A DNA stretch of 14,104 nucleotides. Origin: Firmicutes bacterium CAG:882. Lineage in GTDB: Bacteria > Bacillota > Clostridia > Lachnospirales > Lachnospiraceae. A program made the position numbers and the translations under genes. The notes below the pieces were generated by a model. It was given only the letters and a program-made list of their open reading frames with translations, did no database searches and was not told the origin of the DNA. Each line of letters begins with the position of its first letter. Within the stretch, counting starts at the first letter, position 1. The DNA lies in assembly GCA_000435595.1 (NCBI GenBank), contig FR895392.1:68126-82229 (forward strand), given 5' to 3'. Below are positions 6,268 through 14,104 of the stretch, piece after piece.

Positions 6268-7293
6268 TTACTTAAAAAACTCATCGACATTTTCTGCCGT
6301 AACCTTATGATATGGCAGAAAAATATACCGCTCATTTTCAAAATCATAACCCGCCAAGGCCTTTCCCTGAAATAAATTCAATGCAAGACCGGAAATCAGC
6401 ATTGCCTGTCCTTCCTTGTCATTATATACCGTGCCTTGAATAATGCCATCTTTAACAGCTTCAAGAGCACTGTCAAGCCCATCGATTCCGAGAATGACAG
6501 GACGGCTGTCCTGTGGATACTCCAATGCATCGTATGCTGCAACTGCCCCAAGTGCCATCTCGTCATTATTAGAAAGCACAAGTTCAATCTCCGCACCATA
6601 CCGGTTAATAAGCTGTGTCATTTTATTTTCAGCCTGACCACGATTCCAGTTAGCGAATTGATAGCTGAGCTTCTCAAGGATTATGCCCTCATTCTGAATA
6701 GTGCTTACCACACTGTCGGTTCTCATAATGGCATCCTGATGACCGGCCTCTCCCTCGAGCAGGACATATTGAATCTTACCGTCGCTGTTGCGGTCTGCCG
6801 CATAATCCCCACATATAACCTCTGCTGCGATTTCTCCCTGCAGCATACCGGATTGCGCTGCGTCTCCTCCGACATAGTACAGCTTATCCCATTGCATTAT
6901 ATCCTCATATACCGGCTCACGATTAAAGAAAATAACAGGTATATTCTGCTGCTTTGCCATTTTAATTATATTTGAAGGCTCCGTCCGGTCAACCAGATCG
7001 ATAATCAGTATGTCACAGCCGGCATCAATCACCTCTCCGACAACCTTGTCCTGAATATCCTGATCATTTTTGCCATCACGAACCGTCATTGTTATCTTAA
7101 AAGAATCCGACTCATGTTTTTCAAAATTTTCCTTCATACATTCCGTCAACGCATTGATAAAGGGGTCATCCTGCGTGTACAGCACAACACCAACCCTCAT
7201 AATATTCCTGTTTACACCATTATCCTTGTGACAGCCCGTCATACACAGTAAAAGACATAATATAAAAAACTTTATTATCCGCTTATTGTTCAC
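6268..7293 (-). CDS. Galactose/glucose-binding lipoprotein (MglB-like), likely sensory
   Basis: 341-residue periplasmic-binding-fold lipoprotein. The signal peptide ends in the lipobox MTGC (C21), so it is anchored outside the membrane. It aligns throughout with E. coli MglB: DPF (43-45), FFNREP (N124), GHQDAIMR (H185, D187, R191), a tryptophan at 216, SNND (241-244), GID (D271) and YND (N291) cover the hexose contacts. The calcium loop DRNSDGKIQ (167-175) with E237 is also kept. It should bind D-galactose or D-glucose. I prefer the GTG at 7293 because GGAG lies 6 nt upstream; the in-frame ATG at 7305 adds four residues but has no well-spaced site. It sits behind a histidine kinase and apart from mglC-mglA, which suggests a sensing role, though it could also feed the transporter. 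Confidence 0.85.
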   Translation of the reverse strand: MNNKRIIKFFILCLLLCMTGCHKDNGVNRNIMRVGVVLYTQDDPFINALTECMKENFEKHESDSFKITMTVRDGKNDQDIQDKVVGEVIDAGCDILIIDLVDRTEPSNIIKMAKQQNIPVIFFNREPVYEDIMQWDKLYYVGGDAAQSGMLQGEIAAEVICGDYAADRNSDGKIQYVLLEGEAGHQDAIMRTDSVVSTIQNEGIILEKLSYQFANWNRGQAENKMTQLINRYGAEIELVLSNNDEMALGAVAAYDALEYPQDSRPVILGIDGLDSALEAVKDGIIQGTVYNDKEGQAMLISGLALNLFQGKALAGYDFENERYIFLPYHKVTAENVDEFFK

Positions 7294-7323
7294 TCTAATC
7301 TCCATTTCCCATTCATACCGGTC

Positions 7324-8301
7324 TCAATCATAGGTATAGAGGAACCTCTGTACATCTTCACGGAAAATATCTTCCTTGTGAATCAGCCTATAATCAACCA
7401 CATGATCCTGAATGGTATATAAATGCTTGTTCAACGCGTGGGAAATTTCCAAAATGCTTTTATATCCCATGCTGTAGCCATCAACCAAAATAAGCCCGTC
7501 AATTACGGAATCATCCAGATAATACACACACTTCATGCTGTTTCCTATTCCATAGAGCTTCGTCCCGGTTCCTTCTTTTCCTGCATACATTGCTGCTGCC
7601 TGCTCCAGTGCATTCGTGTCGAGCACAATCAGATAATCCACAGGCTTTTGCTGTCTGAGCTCTTCAGTAATTGACATGCCATGTGCCACACCTATATCAT
7701 AGGCTATCTCACAGCTTGTGTCTGACAGTGCATCAAGCAGTCCCTGCCTGCAATCCACGGCATATTCCGTCCCGGCAAGCCCGCTTACAATTCCCACACT
7801 CATTCCATCAACACTATTTCTGCTTATCAGATCCTCTCCCAGCGCGTAGCCAATGGAATAATTATCAGGCATGATAACCGGAAGCCCTGAGTGCTTTGAT
7901 TGTCTTTTCTGTCCGGCATTCCCCAGAACATCATTGGCAACCAGTATAACCGGCTTCTGTGTACGCAGTTCCTTTAGCACCGCCTCTGTATCATTCCCCG
8001 GTGCCGCCTGAATGATAAAAGCATCCACCTGATTATCAAGCTGCTCATATATCAGGCCTCTCTCATCCTGTGCATTCTCAATCTCATCCGTATTACAGAT
8101 AATAAGATGTATATTCTGTATTCTTGCCGCCTGCTTGACACCGTTGAAAAATGAATCCCATTTTTCATCACCTGATTTTTCAACGATAACCGCTACCCGC
8201 TTCTGAGGTCTTTCGTCCGCAAAAATCTGTCGTACACACAGCAGCAGCAATATGGCAAGGCATATTTCAGACAGCAGAAAGGTAGTTTTAGGTTTTGTCA
8301 T
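7324..8301 (-). CDS. Membrane-anchored periplasmic-binding-like protein (sugar sensor partner)
   Basis: 325-residue protein of the type I periplasmic-binding (RbsB/LacI-like) fold. A single hydrophobic segment (about residues 8-25) precedes the extracellular domain. There is no lipobox, so it is either membrane-anchored or cleaved near IFA-DE. The first lobe opens with KRVAVIVEKSGDEKWDSFF and the second with MSVGIVSGLAGTEYAVDCRQ. The MglB sugar contacts are not recognisable, so the ligand differs or has been lost. The ATG at 8301 has GAGGGTG just upstream and overlaps the kinase gene's end by 14 bp, indicating translational coupling. The longer frame to 8349 has no better site. Position and anchoring suggest it passes a ligand signal to the kinase next to it, as in known binding-protein/LytS-type systems. 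The ligand is unknown. Confidence 0.78.
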   Translation of the reverse strand: MTKPKTTFLLSEICLAILLLLCVRQIFADERPQKRVAVIVEKSGDEKWDSFFNGVKQAARIQNIHLIICNTDEIENAQDERGLIYEQLDNQVDAFIIQAAPGNDTEAVLKELRTQKPVILVANDVLGNAGQKRQSKHSGLPVIMPDNYSIGYALGEDLISRNSVDGMSVGIVSGLAGTEYAVDCRQGLLDALSDTSCEIAYDIGVAHGMSITEELRQQKPVDYLIVLDTNALEQAAAMYAGKEGTGTKLYGIGNSMKCVYYLDDSVIDGLILVDGYSMGYKSILEISHALNKHLYTIQDHVVDYRLIHKEDIFREDVQRFLYTYD

Positions 8302-10120
8302 AGTCACCCTCATTTCCGGGCTTTTTAACCCCATTCTCCAAAAACTCACAATTTTCTTCGGTATACGGAACCGCCGGCAGATGAATTGTTACCGTAGTTC
8401 CCTCATCAGGTTCGCTCTCGACAATAAGTCCGTACTTCACACCGAACATCAGTTGAATACGCGTGTGTACATTAATCAGCCCTACTCCGCAGCCGTGCTT
8501 TGGCACCTTCTGATTATCCGACAAAATGTTTCTCACATCCTCACGCCTCATTCCCATTCCGTTGTCCGATACCGCCAGATATATATCATTGTCGTTCTTC
8601 CAGCCCCTGACCAAGATTCTTGGATTATCGTCAGCATCCATATTTCCCACACCATAGTATATAGCATTTTCAAGAATCGGCTGCATAATAAGCTTGACCG
8701 TGCAGAAATGATAGATTTCCTCCGAGACATCATACTCCGTCACAAAGCGCTCCTTATAGCGGTACTTCTGTATATTCATATAGTTCTTGCAATGCTTCAG
8801 CTCATCTTCAATACATATAATTGTCCTTCCGTTTGACAGGCTTATGCGGAAAAGCTTGGCAAGCTCCGAAATCATAAACACCGCATCCTTATTTTTGCCG
8901 CCTTCAACCATCCAGGTAATCGACTCCAAAGTATTATAAAGAAAATGCGGATTAATCTGGCTTTGCAGTGCCGCCAGCTCACTCCTTCTGCGCTTATTCT
9001 GCTGGGCAACAATTTCCGTCATCAGATGTTCAATCTCCTCATAGGACTTCTGGACAGAGTTTCCCAAATGCCTGATTTCGTATGAACCCCCTATATAAAT
9101 ATCCGGCTTTTCACCGGCCTCATATGCCGTCACAGATGCGTCCAGCTTGATAATAGGACTGGAAATCTTCCTCGAGACAACCCTGTTGACCACAAGCAGC
9201 ATCATGATAAGCATGATAACAATAATTACCATGTACATACGGAACTGCTTCACACTGTCCGTCCTGACATCCTGAAGAACAACTCCCACCAGCTTCCAGC
9301 CGGTATAAGAAATAGTGCTTACAATAACCGTACGTTTTCCGCCGTCAGGACTGAGCTGATTCCGGTATACACCATCCTCGCTGCCACATGGAATACCCAA
9401 ATCCTCACAGAACATACCATTGCTGATTTCATTCAAATATGGGTGGTAAATGAGGTTTCCATCTCCGTCACATATATAATAATAATGTTCACTGCTCTTA
9501 TAATTAATACGGCTGAACAGCTTCTCAATAAAGGAATACTTCATATCCACCAGCAATATTCCATTTTCCGGACGGTCTCCGGCTATATAATCAACCGCCT
9601 GGCTTAAGGAAATAACCCGGTAATATCGTTTTGCATCATCCTGAAACAAATTCTGTATATGCGGTGCGGAAAAATGTATATTGGCAACCTTTTCTGTTGC
9701 ACGCTGAAACCATGACTGCCTGACAACATCAATGCCCTCCTTCTGAAGAGTAACCGGCTCTGCCAATATCAGCTTTCCTTCCATATCATAAAGCGCAATG
9801 CTCTGTATTTTGTCCTTATCCGCTTCATAAATCAGGCTGAGCTGCTGGTTAAACTCAGGGTCGGAAACATCAAACACCTGTATAATATTATAATTTACGG
9901 TATTGGTAATCTGTCTCATGCTCTTGAGGTATTGCTCAATTGAGTTGACCATAGTATCCATCATGTTCTGTGTACTGCTGACATCATTATGCCGCATTGC
10001 GATTTCATACCGGTTATAGAGCAGCAGACCAATGGATATTGAAATGATTACCGTCATCAGTGACAGCACCGTCATGATAACAGATTGTATATCCAGCACT
10101 TTTCTTTTCTTTTTTATCAT
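8288..10120 (-). CDS. YesM/LytS-type sensor histidine kinase
   Basis: 610-residue membrane kinase. Order of parts: TM1 (about 15-34); extracellular sensor of about 255 residues with a double-Cache look (YDMEGKLILAEP near 111-122, SYTGWKLVGVV near 271-281); TM2 (about 296-312); HAMP (about 313-370); His_kinase domain with QINPHFLYNTLES, phospho-acceptor H392; HATPase domain with N box PILENAIYYG (N485), DNGMGM (519-524) and GCGVGL (543-548). This is the non-canonical kinase class that pairs with AraC-type YesN regulators. The ATG at 10120 overlaps the response regulator's TGA (ATGA), so the two are translationally coupled. It probably senses extracellular sugar directly or through the two binding proteins encoded just downstream, and phosphorylates the adjacent regulator. 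Confidence 0.92.
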   Translation of the reverse strand: MIKKKRKVLDIQSVIMTVLSLMTVIISISIGLLLYNRYEIAMRHNDVSSTQNMMDTMVNSIEQYLKSMRQITNTVNYNIIQVFDVSDPEFNQQLSLIYEADKDKIQSIALYDMEGKLILAEPVTLQKEGIDVVRQSWFQRATEKVANIHFSAPHIQNLFQDDAKRYYRVISLSQAVDYIAGDRPENGILLVDMKYSFIEKLFSRINYKSSEHYYYICDGDGNLIYHPYLNEISNGMFCEDLGIPCGSEDGVYRNQLSPDGGKRTVIVSTISYTGWKLVGVVLQDVRTDSVKQFRMYMVIIVIMLIMMLLVVNRVVSRKISSPIIKLDASVTAYEAGEKPDIYIGGSYEIRHLGNSVQKSYEEIEHLMTEIVAQQNKRRRSELAALQSQINPHFLYNTLESITWMVEGGKNKDAVFMISELAKLFRISLSNGRTIICIEDELKHCKNYMNIQKYRYKERFVTEYDVSEEIYHFCTVKLIMQPILENAIYYGVGNMDADDNPRILVRGWKNDNDIYLAVSDNGMGMRREDVRNILSDNQKVPKHGCGVGLINVHTRIQLMFGVKYGLIVESEPDEGTTVTIHLPAVPYTEENCEFLENGVKKPGNEGDYDKT

Positions 10121-11727
10121 ACCTGTTTTCCTATATGCTCCATACGATATTTAGACGGAGACATCCCGTATCTTCGCTTAAAGACATAGCTGAAATAGTT
10201 GGCGTCTTCGTAACCTACATGCTCTGCAATTTCATAGCTTTTCTCATCTGTTTCCAGCAGCAGCCGTACAGCCTGCTGCATTCTGTAATCCGTCAGATAT
10301 GTTATAAACGAACTGCCTGATTCCTTTTTAAACATTGATGAAAAGTAGGAATTTGATACTCCAAGCTTAGAGCACACCGTATCCAATGACAAGTCCGTCT
10401 CCGAATAACAGTCACGAACTATGTTTTTTGCCTCTTCAATCAGATAACACAATGAGGATTTCCTGGCATTTTTAAGTTCCTCCGAAATCGACAATGATAC
10501 TCTTACAAGCCAGTCCGACAATGCACTTTCATCCATTCTGGTAATCTCTTCATAATCTGTTTTAATATTTCCTGCATGGTCCTCAAATTTCATATGATTA
10601 TTTCCACAGAAGCGGTACAGATTTCCCACAATCTCCATGACGGTAAAATTATGCTGCGCAATTGTTTTGGCACTATCTTTAAGCTTCTTTACCAGCATCC
10701 GGACCGCATGCTCAACATCCTCGCGCACACCAATGCGTATTGCCTTGAATACGGCATTCATATCAATATCATCAAGCTGCATTGAAATATCCTGCCCCTT
10801 CGGCGTTATATCCTCAATATTGATAGAGCGGCCGGCTCCATAAATTACCCGATAAGAAAGTGCCTCTCTCGCACCCTCATAGGAGAGCTTTACAGACAGC
10901 AGCTCCCCATATACCTTGCCGATTCCTACGGTTACAACTGCCCCCAAAAAGCGCTCTGCCCATCTGCAGAACCGGTCGCAGTCATCCGTAAGCCTCTTAA
11001 TGCTGTCCTCACTCTCAAGATTAAAAATCAGGACAATGTTCCCAAGATAAGTAAAATATCTGTAATCCCATCTGGCTCTCAGTCTCTCCTGAACCTCACG
11101 CTGCACCGACATGGAAAGCAGCAGCGGGGACATGCCATCCGGAACATGATTCTGCGATGTGTGCATGACTGCACAGCAGAAATAAGGTCCCGGCAGCGAA
11201 ATCTTATAATCACTCAGAAATTTGCTGACCTCGCCTTCAAGAATACGTCCCTCAATAAGCGAACAGAAAAAGTTAACACGCAGCGCAGGAAGGGAATCTG
11301 CATAATACTGCTCCAGCTTGATAACATTAAGCTTCTCTTCTCTTTCCTTATCGAGAACACTTTTCAGGCGGCTCAGACACTCTGAAAGCTCATTGGCATT
11401 GACAGGCTTTAAAATGTATTCATCAATCTCAAGATGAACCGCTTCCTTGGCATATTCGAATTCATCAAAGCCGGTCAGAATCAGAATACGCACTCCCGGA
11501 TTTTCCTGCTTCATATAGCGTGCCAGCTCCAGTCCGTTCATATACGGCATTTTAATATCCGTAATTACCACATCGGGCTGTACCTTTTCTGATATTTCAA
11601 GTGCCTTAACGCCATTCTGAGCCTTCCCTGTTACCTCAAATCCAAGCTCCTCCCAATTGATTCTCTCCTCAATCATATTGGCAACTTCTTCCTCATCATC
11701 TACAAGAAGCACTTTATACTTAAGCAT
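10117..11727 (-). CDS. YesN-type response regulator with AraC DNA-binding domain
   Basis: 536-residue response regulator. The N-terminal receiver (about 1-120) has the acidic pair in LLVDDEE (D10, D11), phospho-acceptor D57 in VITDIKMP and the conserved lysine K107 in LKP. A central region of about 300 residues, typical of YesN proteins, leads to a C-terminal AraC double helix-turn-helix (from about 430: SLDTVCSKLGVSNSYFSSMF, then EIAEHVGYEDANYFSYVFKR and the family ending YGMSPSKYR). I chose the ATG at 11727 because GGAGG lies 6 nt upstream; the frame extending to 11790 runs into the upstream terminator. It is first in the operon with the kinase and sugar-binding proteins. The adjacent mgl operon is its most likely target. 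No operator can be assigned because the mgl promoter is outside the window. Confidence 0.92.
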   Translation of the reverse strand: MLKYKVLLVDDEEEVANMIEERINWEELGFEVTGKAQNGVKALEISEKVQPDVVITDIKMPYMNGLELARYMKQENPGVRILILTGFDEFEYAKEAVHLEIDEYILKPVNANELSECLSRLKSVLDKEREEKLNVIKLEQYYADSLPALRVNFFCSLIEGRILEGEVSKFLSDYKISLPGPYFCCAVMHTSQNHVPDGMSPLLLSMSVQREVQERLRARWDYRYFTYLGNIVLIFNLESEDSIKRLTDDCDRFCRWAERFLGAVVTVGIGKVYGELLSVKLSYEGAREALSYRVIYGAGRSINIEDITPKGQDISMQLDDIDMNAVFKAIRIGVREDVEHAVRMLVKKLKDSAKTIAQHNFTVMEIVGNLYRFCGNNHMKFEDHAGNIKTDYEEITRMDESALSDWLVRVSLSISEELKNARKSSLCYLIEEAKNIVRDCYSETDLSLDTVCSKLGVSNSYFSSMFKKESGSSFITYLTDYRMQQAVRLLLETDEKSYEIAEHVGYEDANYFSYVFKRRYGMSPSKYRMEHIGKQV

Positions 11728-11768
11728 ATATATCCTCCATGTTCGATAAGCTTTCTTTCTGCATTTAC

Positions 11769-11811
11769 AAAAATGGCACGAATTACCCAATAACCGATTC
11801 GTGCCATTTTT
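11769..11811 (-). terminator. Hairpin terminator after mglC, potentially bidirectional
   Basis: A perfect 15-bp stem (11769-11783 with 11797-11811, core TGGCACGAAT / ATTCGTGCCA) with a 13-nt loop begins 53 nt past the mglC stop. On the minus strand it is followed by five T residues and on the plus strand by TTTTTT, so either direction would terminate. It separates the mgl transport genes from the two-component operon. Limited readthrough could still supply the regulator. Confidence 0.85.
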
Positions 11812-11863
11812 TCTTTATTATACTCTTTTTTCCACCAAAATCCTACTATATCACAGTTTTTCT

Positions 11864-13516
11864 CTACTTTTTCTTAACATACTTAAGACAGTCAAGCGTA
11901 ACGGCTACCAGAATGATAATACCCTCAAATATAAACTGCAGGTTAGTATCAATGCCCAGAATCGTAAGTGAGTAGGTAAGTGCCGTAAAAATCATCACTC
12001 CTGTCACAACGCCTGAAATCTTACCTATACCACCTGTAAATGATACTCCTCCAACAACACAGGCGGCGATGGCGTCCATATCCCAGCCCTGTCCGTAAGC
12101 GGCACTACCGGAACCAACCATACGGTTACACTCCAGCCATGAACCAAATCCGTAAAGTATACCCGCCATAACGAAGGCTCCCATTGTAACTGCAAATACG
12201 GAAATACCCGATACTGCTGCCGCCTCCGGATTACCTCCGACCGCATACAGATTCTTTCCGAAGGTTGTCTTGTTCCAGATAAACCATACAACCACAACCG
12301 CAACAATCGCCCAGAGAATGATTGTCGGGAATCTTCCTATTTTAGGAATGAACATTGCCGGAATCGAGGACTCAATTGCTCCGAAGGACACGCCCTTGGT
12401 AGCATAGGTTACAAGTCCGAAAATAATAAGCATGTTTGCCATTGTCGAGATGAATGGATGCATCTTAAATTTTGCCATGAAGAAACCCGCACCGGAAGCA
12501 AAGGCAGTTGTCAGAAGCACGCACACAACCAGTGCAAGAATCGCCCTCATAGGTATCGGAATACCCGTGAAATCAAATATATGACCGAATACTCCACCTG
12601 TATTAACACCCTTATGCATAATTATTGTCGCCGTTACCATACCCATGCCGACCATTCTTCCTACGGAAAGGTCTGTACCGGTTAACAGAATCAGACCTGC
12701 AACACCAAGTGCAAGAAATACTCGCGGTGATGCCTGCTGAAGAATATTCAGGATGTTCGCCATAGTGAACAGTTGTGTATTCTTTACAATCGGCGTAATA
12801 AAGCAGAGAGCAATAAATATTAATATAATTACAATATAAAGACCATTTTTATAAAGGAACTGTGAGGTATTAAATGTATATTTATAATTTTCCAGCTTCT
12901 GCTTACGTCTCTGCGCGTAAGTAAACTTCGACATACGGAGCAGATCAATCAGATGATATTCATGCACAAATGCCTCATGCTTTCTGTCCTTTATTTCCTG
13001 AAGCTTGGATTCATGCACCATCTGCGCATCATACAGACGGTTCTTATATACATATTTTTCATCCTTGATTTCCTGTCTTTCCGTAAGCTCCGAAAGTGTT
13101 TTCGTATGCTCTTCCTTAAGTCTTTCGCGTATTCCTTCATACTCGGCATCCTCTGCTTTTTTTGCAGCCGCACAGCTCTCAACCACTTTTTTATAATAAT
13201 CATTTTTATAGTGGGCGCCAAGATACGCCTCTGCATCCGCAATCAGCCCGGAGACCTTGTCCTTATTCTTTTCCTCAATCTCCTTTGCCTTATTAAGCTG
13301 TTCCTTATCCTTGCGGATTATCTCCTGCCGCTCCTGTTTTGTATAATTTTTATCCTCCTTTGTCAGTGCTATATGTGTTTTCAACGCCTGAACCCGGTCG
13401 GAACCATCTACACGCAGGGCATCTATCTGCTCCTGTATTTTGCCGATATATTCGTCTATCGGTGCTAAAAGCTTAGCTTCATCTTCTATAGAAAGACATC
13501 TGATATCATTTGCCAT
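11864..13516 (-). CDS. mglC: Galactose/methylgalactoside ABC permease MglC with N-terminal coiled-coil extension
   Basis: 550 residues against about 336 in E. coli MglC. The permease core (about 215-550) has the multiple hydrophobic segments and family motifs of RbsC/MglC carbohydrate permeases: LLTGTDLSVGRMVG (277-290), FGKNLYAVGGNPEAAAVSGI, and the AACVVGGVSFTGGIGKISG loop that contacts the ATPase. Ahead of it lie about 215 very hydrophilic residues rich in Lys, Glu and Asp, predicted by eye to be cytoplasmic coiled coil (for example KEQLNKAKEIEEKNKDKV), with no membrane segment. The same frame runs without interruption from a start at 13516 with AGGAG 10 nt upstream, 20 bp after mglA. The core passes galactose or methylgalactosides. 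The extension's function is unknown. Confidence 0.88.
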   Translation of the reverse strand: MANDIRCLSIEDEAKLLAPIDEYIGKIQEQIDALRVDGSDRVQALKTHIALTKEDKNYTKQERQEIIRKDKEQLNKAKEIEEKNKDKVSGLIADAEAYLGAHYKNDYYKKVVESCAAAKKAEDAEYEGIRERLKEEHTKTLSELTERQEIKDEKYVYKNRLYDAQMVHESKLQEIKDRKHEAFVHEYHLIDLLRMSKFTYAQRRKQKLENYKYTFNTSQFLYKNGLYIVIILIFIALCFITPIVKNTQLFTMANILNILQQASPRVFLALGVAGLILLTGTDLSVGRMVGMGMVTATIIMHKGVNTGGVFGHIFDFTGIPIPMRAILALVVCVLLTTAFASGAGFFMAKFKMHPFISTMANMLIIFGLVTYATKGVSFGAIESSIPAMFIPKIGRFPTIILWAIVAVVVVWFIWNKTTFGKNLYAVGGNPEAAAVSGISVFAVTMGAFVMAGILYGFGSWLECNRMVGSGSAAYGQGWDMDAIAACVVGGVSFTGGIGKISGVVTGVMIFTALTYSLTILGIDTNLQFIFEGIIILVAVTLDCLKYVKKK

Positions 13517-13536
13517 AGCTCTCGTACTCCTCTCTG

Positions 13537-14104
13537 TTACAAATACTTTGCACTAAGTCTAAGCAGCTCTTCCTGATTCGTTTCCCTGGTATTAACAATC
13601 CCCGCAAGATGTCCGTTGGACATTACTCCGATTCGATTGGTAATTCCAAGAATCTCAGGCATCTCAGATGAGACAACAATAATTGTCTTTCCCCGCTTTG
13701 CCATCTCTATAATCAGTTCATAAATCTCATACTTGGCGCCGACATCAATACCTCTTGTCGGGTCATCCATCATGAATATATTAGGTGAGCGTTCCAGCCA
13801 CCTTCCGAATATTACCTTTTGCTGATTTCCTCCGGAAAGATTTGAAATCATATCCTCCGGTCCCATGCACTTTGTATGCATGATTCGTATTTCCTCCGCC
13901 GTCGCCCTCACCATGTCATCCTTAGAAAGAGCCGCTCCCGATTTGTACTGCTTCATATTGGCAATTGTAGTATTAAAGGTAATATCTGATTTCAAGAACA
14001 GACCATCCGCCTTACGCTCCTCTGTAATCAGCGCAAAGCCGTGGTTCATTGCATCTCTGGAGGAGCGGAAATTCATCAGCTTATTATTGTAGTAAACACG
14101 CCCC
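13537..14104 (-). CDS. mglA: Galactose/methylgalactoside ABC ATPase MglA, C-terminal part
   Basis: The last 188 or so codons of a double-ATPase sugar importer subunit that continues past the right edge; E. coli MglA is about 506 residues. Only the second nucleotide-binding domain is visible: ALITEERKADGLF, the signature NLSGGNQQKV, the Walker B region FMMDDPTRGIDVGAK and the switch region VVSSEMPEI, ending LRLSAKYL. The residue after the Walker B aspartate is Asp instead of the usual catalytic Glu (DDP for DEP). The RbsA/MglA signature set and the MglC neighbour 20 bp downstream support a galactose-type importer. In this gene order the transporter's own mglB would be expected upstream, outside the window. 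Confidence 0.9.
   Translation of the reverse strand, partial: GRVYYNNKLMNFRSSRDAMNHGFALITEERKADGLFLKSDITFNTTIANMKQYKSGAALSKDDMVRATAEEIRIMHTKCMGPEDMISNLSGGNQQKVIFGRWLERSPNIFMMDDPTRGIDVGAKYEIYELIIEMAKRGKTIIVVSSEMPEILGITNRIGVMSNGHLAGIVNTRETNQEELLRLSAKYL

Noticed and set aside
11728..11790. N-terminal extension of the response regulator
   Set aside because: It would run into the terminator hairpin, and the cysteine-rich leader does not resemble a receiver domain; the GGAGG-supported ATG at 11727 is clearly better.
1..14104. CRISPR arrays, tRNA or rRNA genes, phage genes or transposases
   Set aside because: I saw no regularly spaced repeats, no RNA-gene landmarks and no recognisable phage or transposase motifs on either strand.

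Overview
The window looks like a chromosomal segment from a low-to-mid GC, Gram-positive anaerobe, most likely a gut Lachnospiraceae (Clostridia). The reasons are strong GGAGG-type ribosome binding sites, sigma-A-like promoters, an XRE-AbrB hybrid regulator, YesM/YesN-type two-component genes next to a galactose (mgl) ABC transporter, and a lipoprotein signal on a sugar-binding protein. I cannot fix the genus from sequence alone. Every gene except one LysR regulator lies on the minus strand.

Left part (1-3432): an L(+)-tartrate-type locus. A LysR regulator (plus strand) is divergent from a minus-strand operon of DASS/SLC13 carboxylate transporter, tartrate dehydratase alpha subunit and beta subunit (cut by the window edge). 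The content matches the E. coli ttdR / ttdA-ttdB-ttdT set, although the gene order differs. The 169-bp divergent region holds a near-consensus promoter for the regulator and a 10-bp direct repeat that is a candidate LysR operator.

Middle part (3457-5256): a translationally coupled cassette of XRE-AbrB regulator, ABC ATPase and ABC-2 permease, with 4-bp and 20-bp gene overlaps. Immediately upstream of the regulator sits a roughly 210-bp palindromic element (5291-5501) flanked by perfect 10-bp direct repeats. I read it as a MITE-like insertion.

Right part (5542-14104): a sugar-sensing and galactose uptake region. In transcription order (right to left) it holds mglA (C-terminal part), mglC with an unusual N-terminal coiled-coil extension of about 220 residues, and a strong hairpin terminator. 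An apparent five-gene operon follows: YesN-like response regulator, YesM-like histidine kinase, membrane-anchored periplasmic-binding-type protein, MglB-like galactose/glucose-binding lipoprotein with all ligand and calcium residues retained, and a small protein of unknown function. It ends at a clear Rho-independent terminator. The likely logic is that the two binding proteins report extracellular sugar to the kinase, and the AraC-type response regulator then controls the neighbouring mgl operon.

No rRNA, tRNA, CRISPR array or transposase gene was seen. The only gene-free stretch over 300 bp is 5257-5652, which holds the palindromic element and a terminator.
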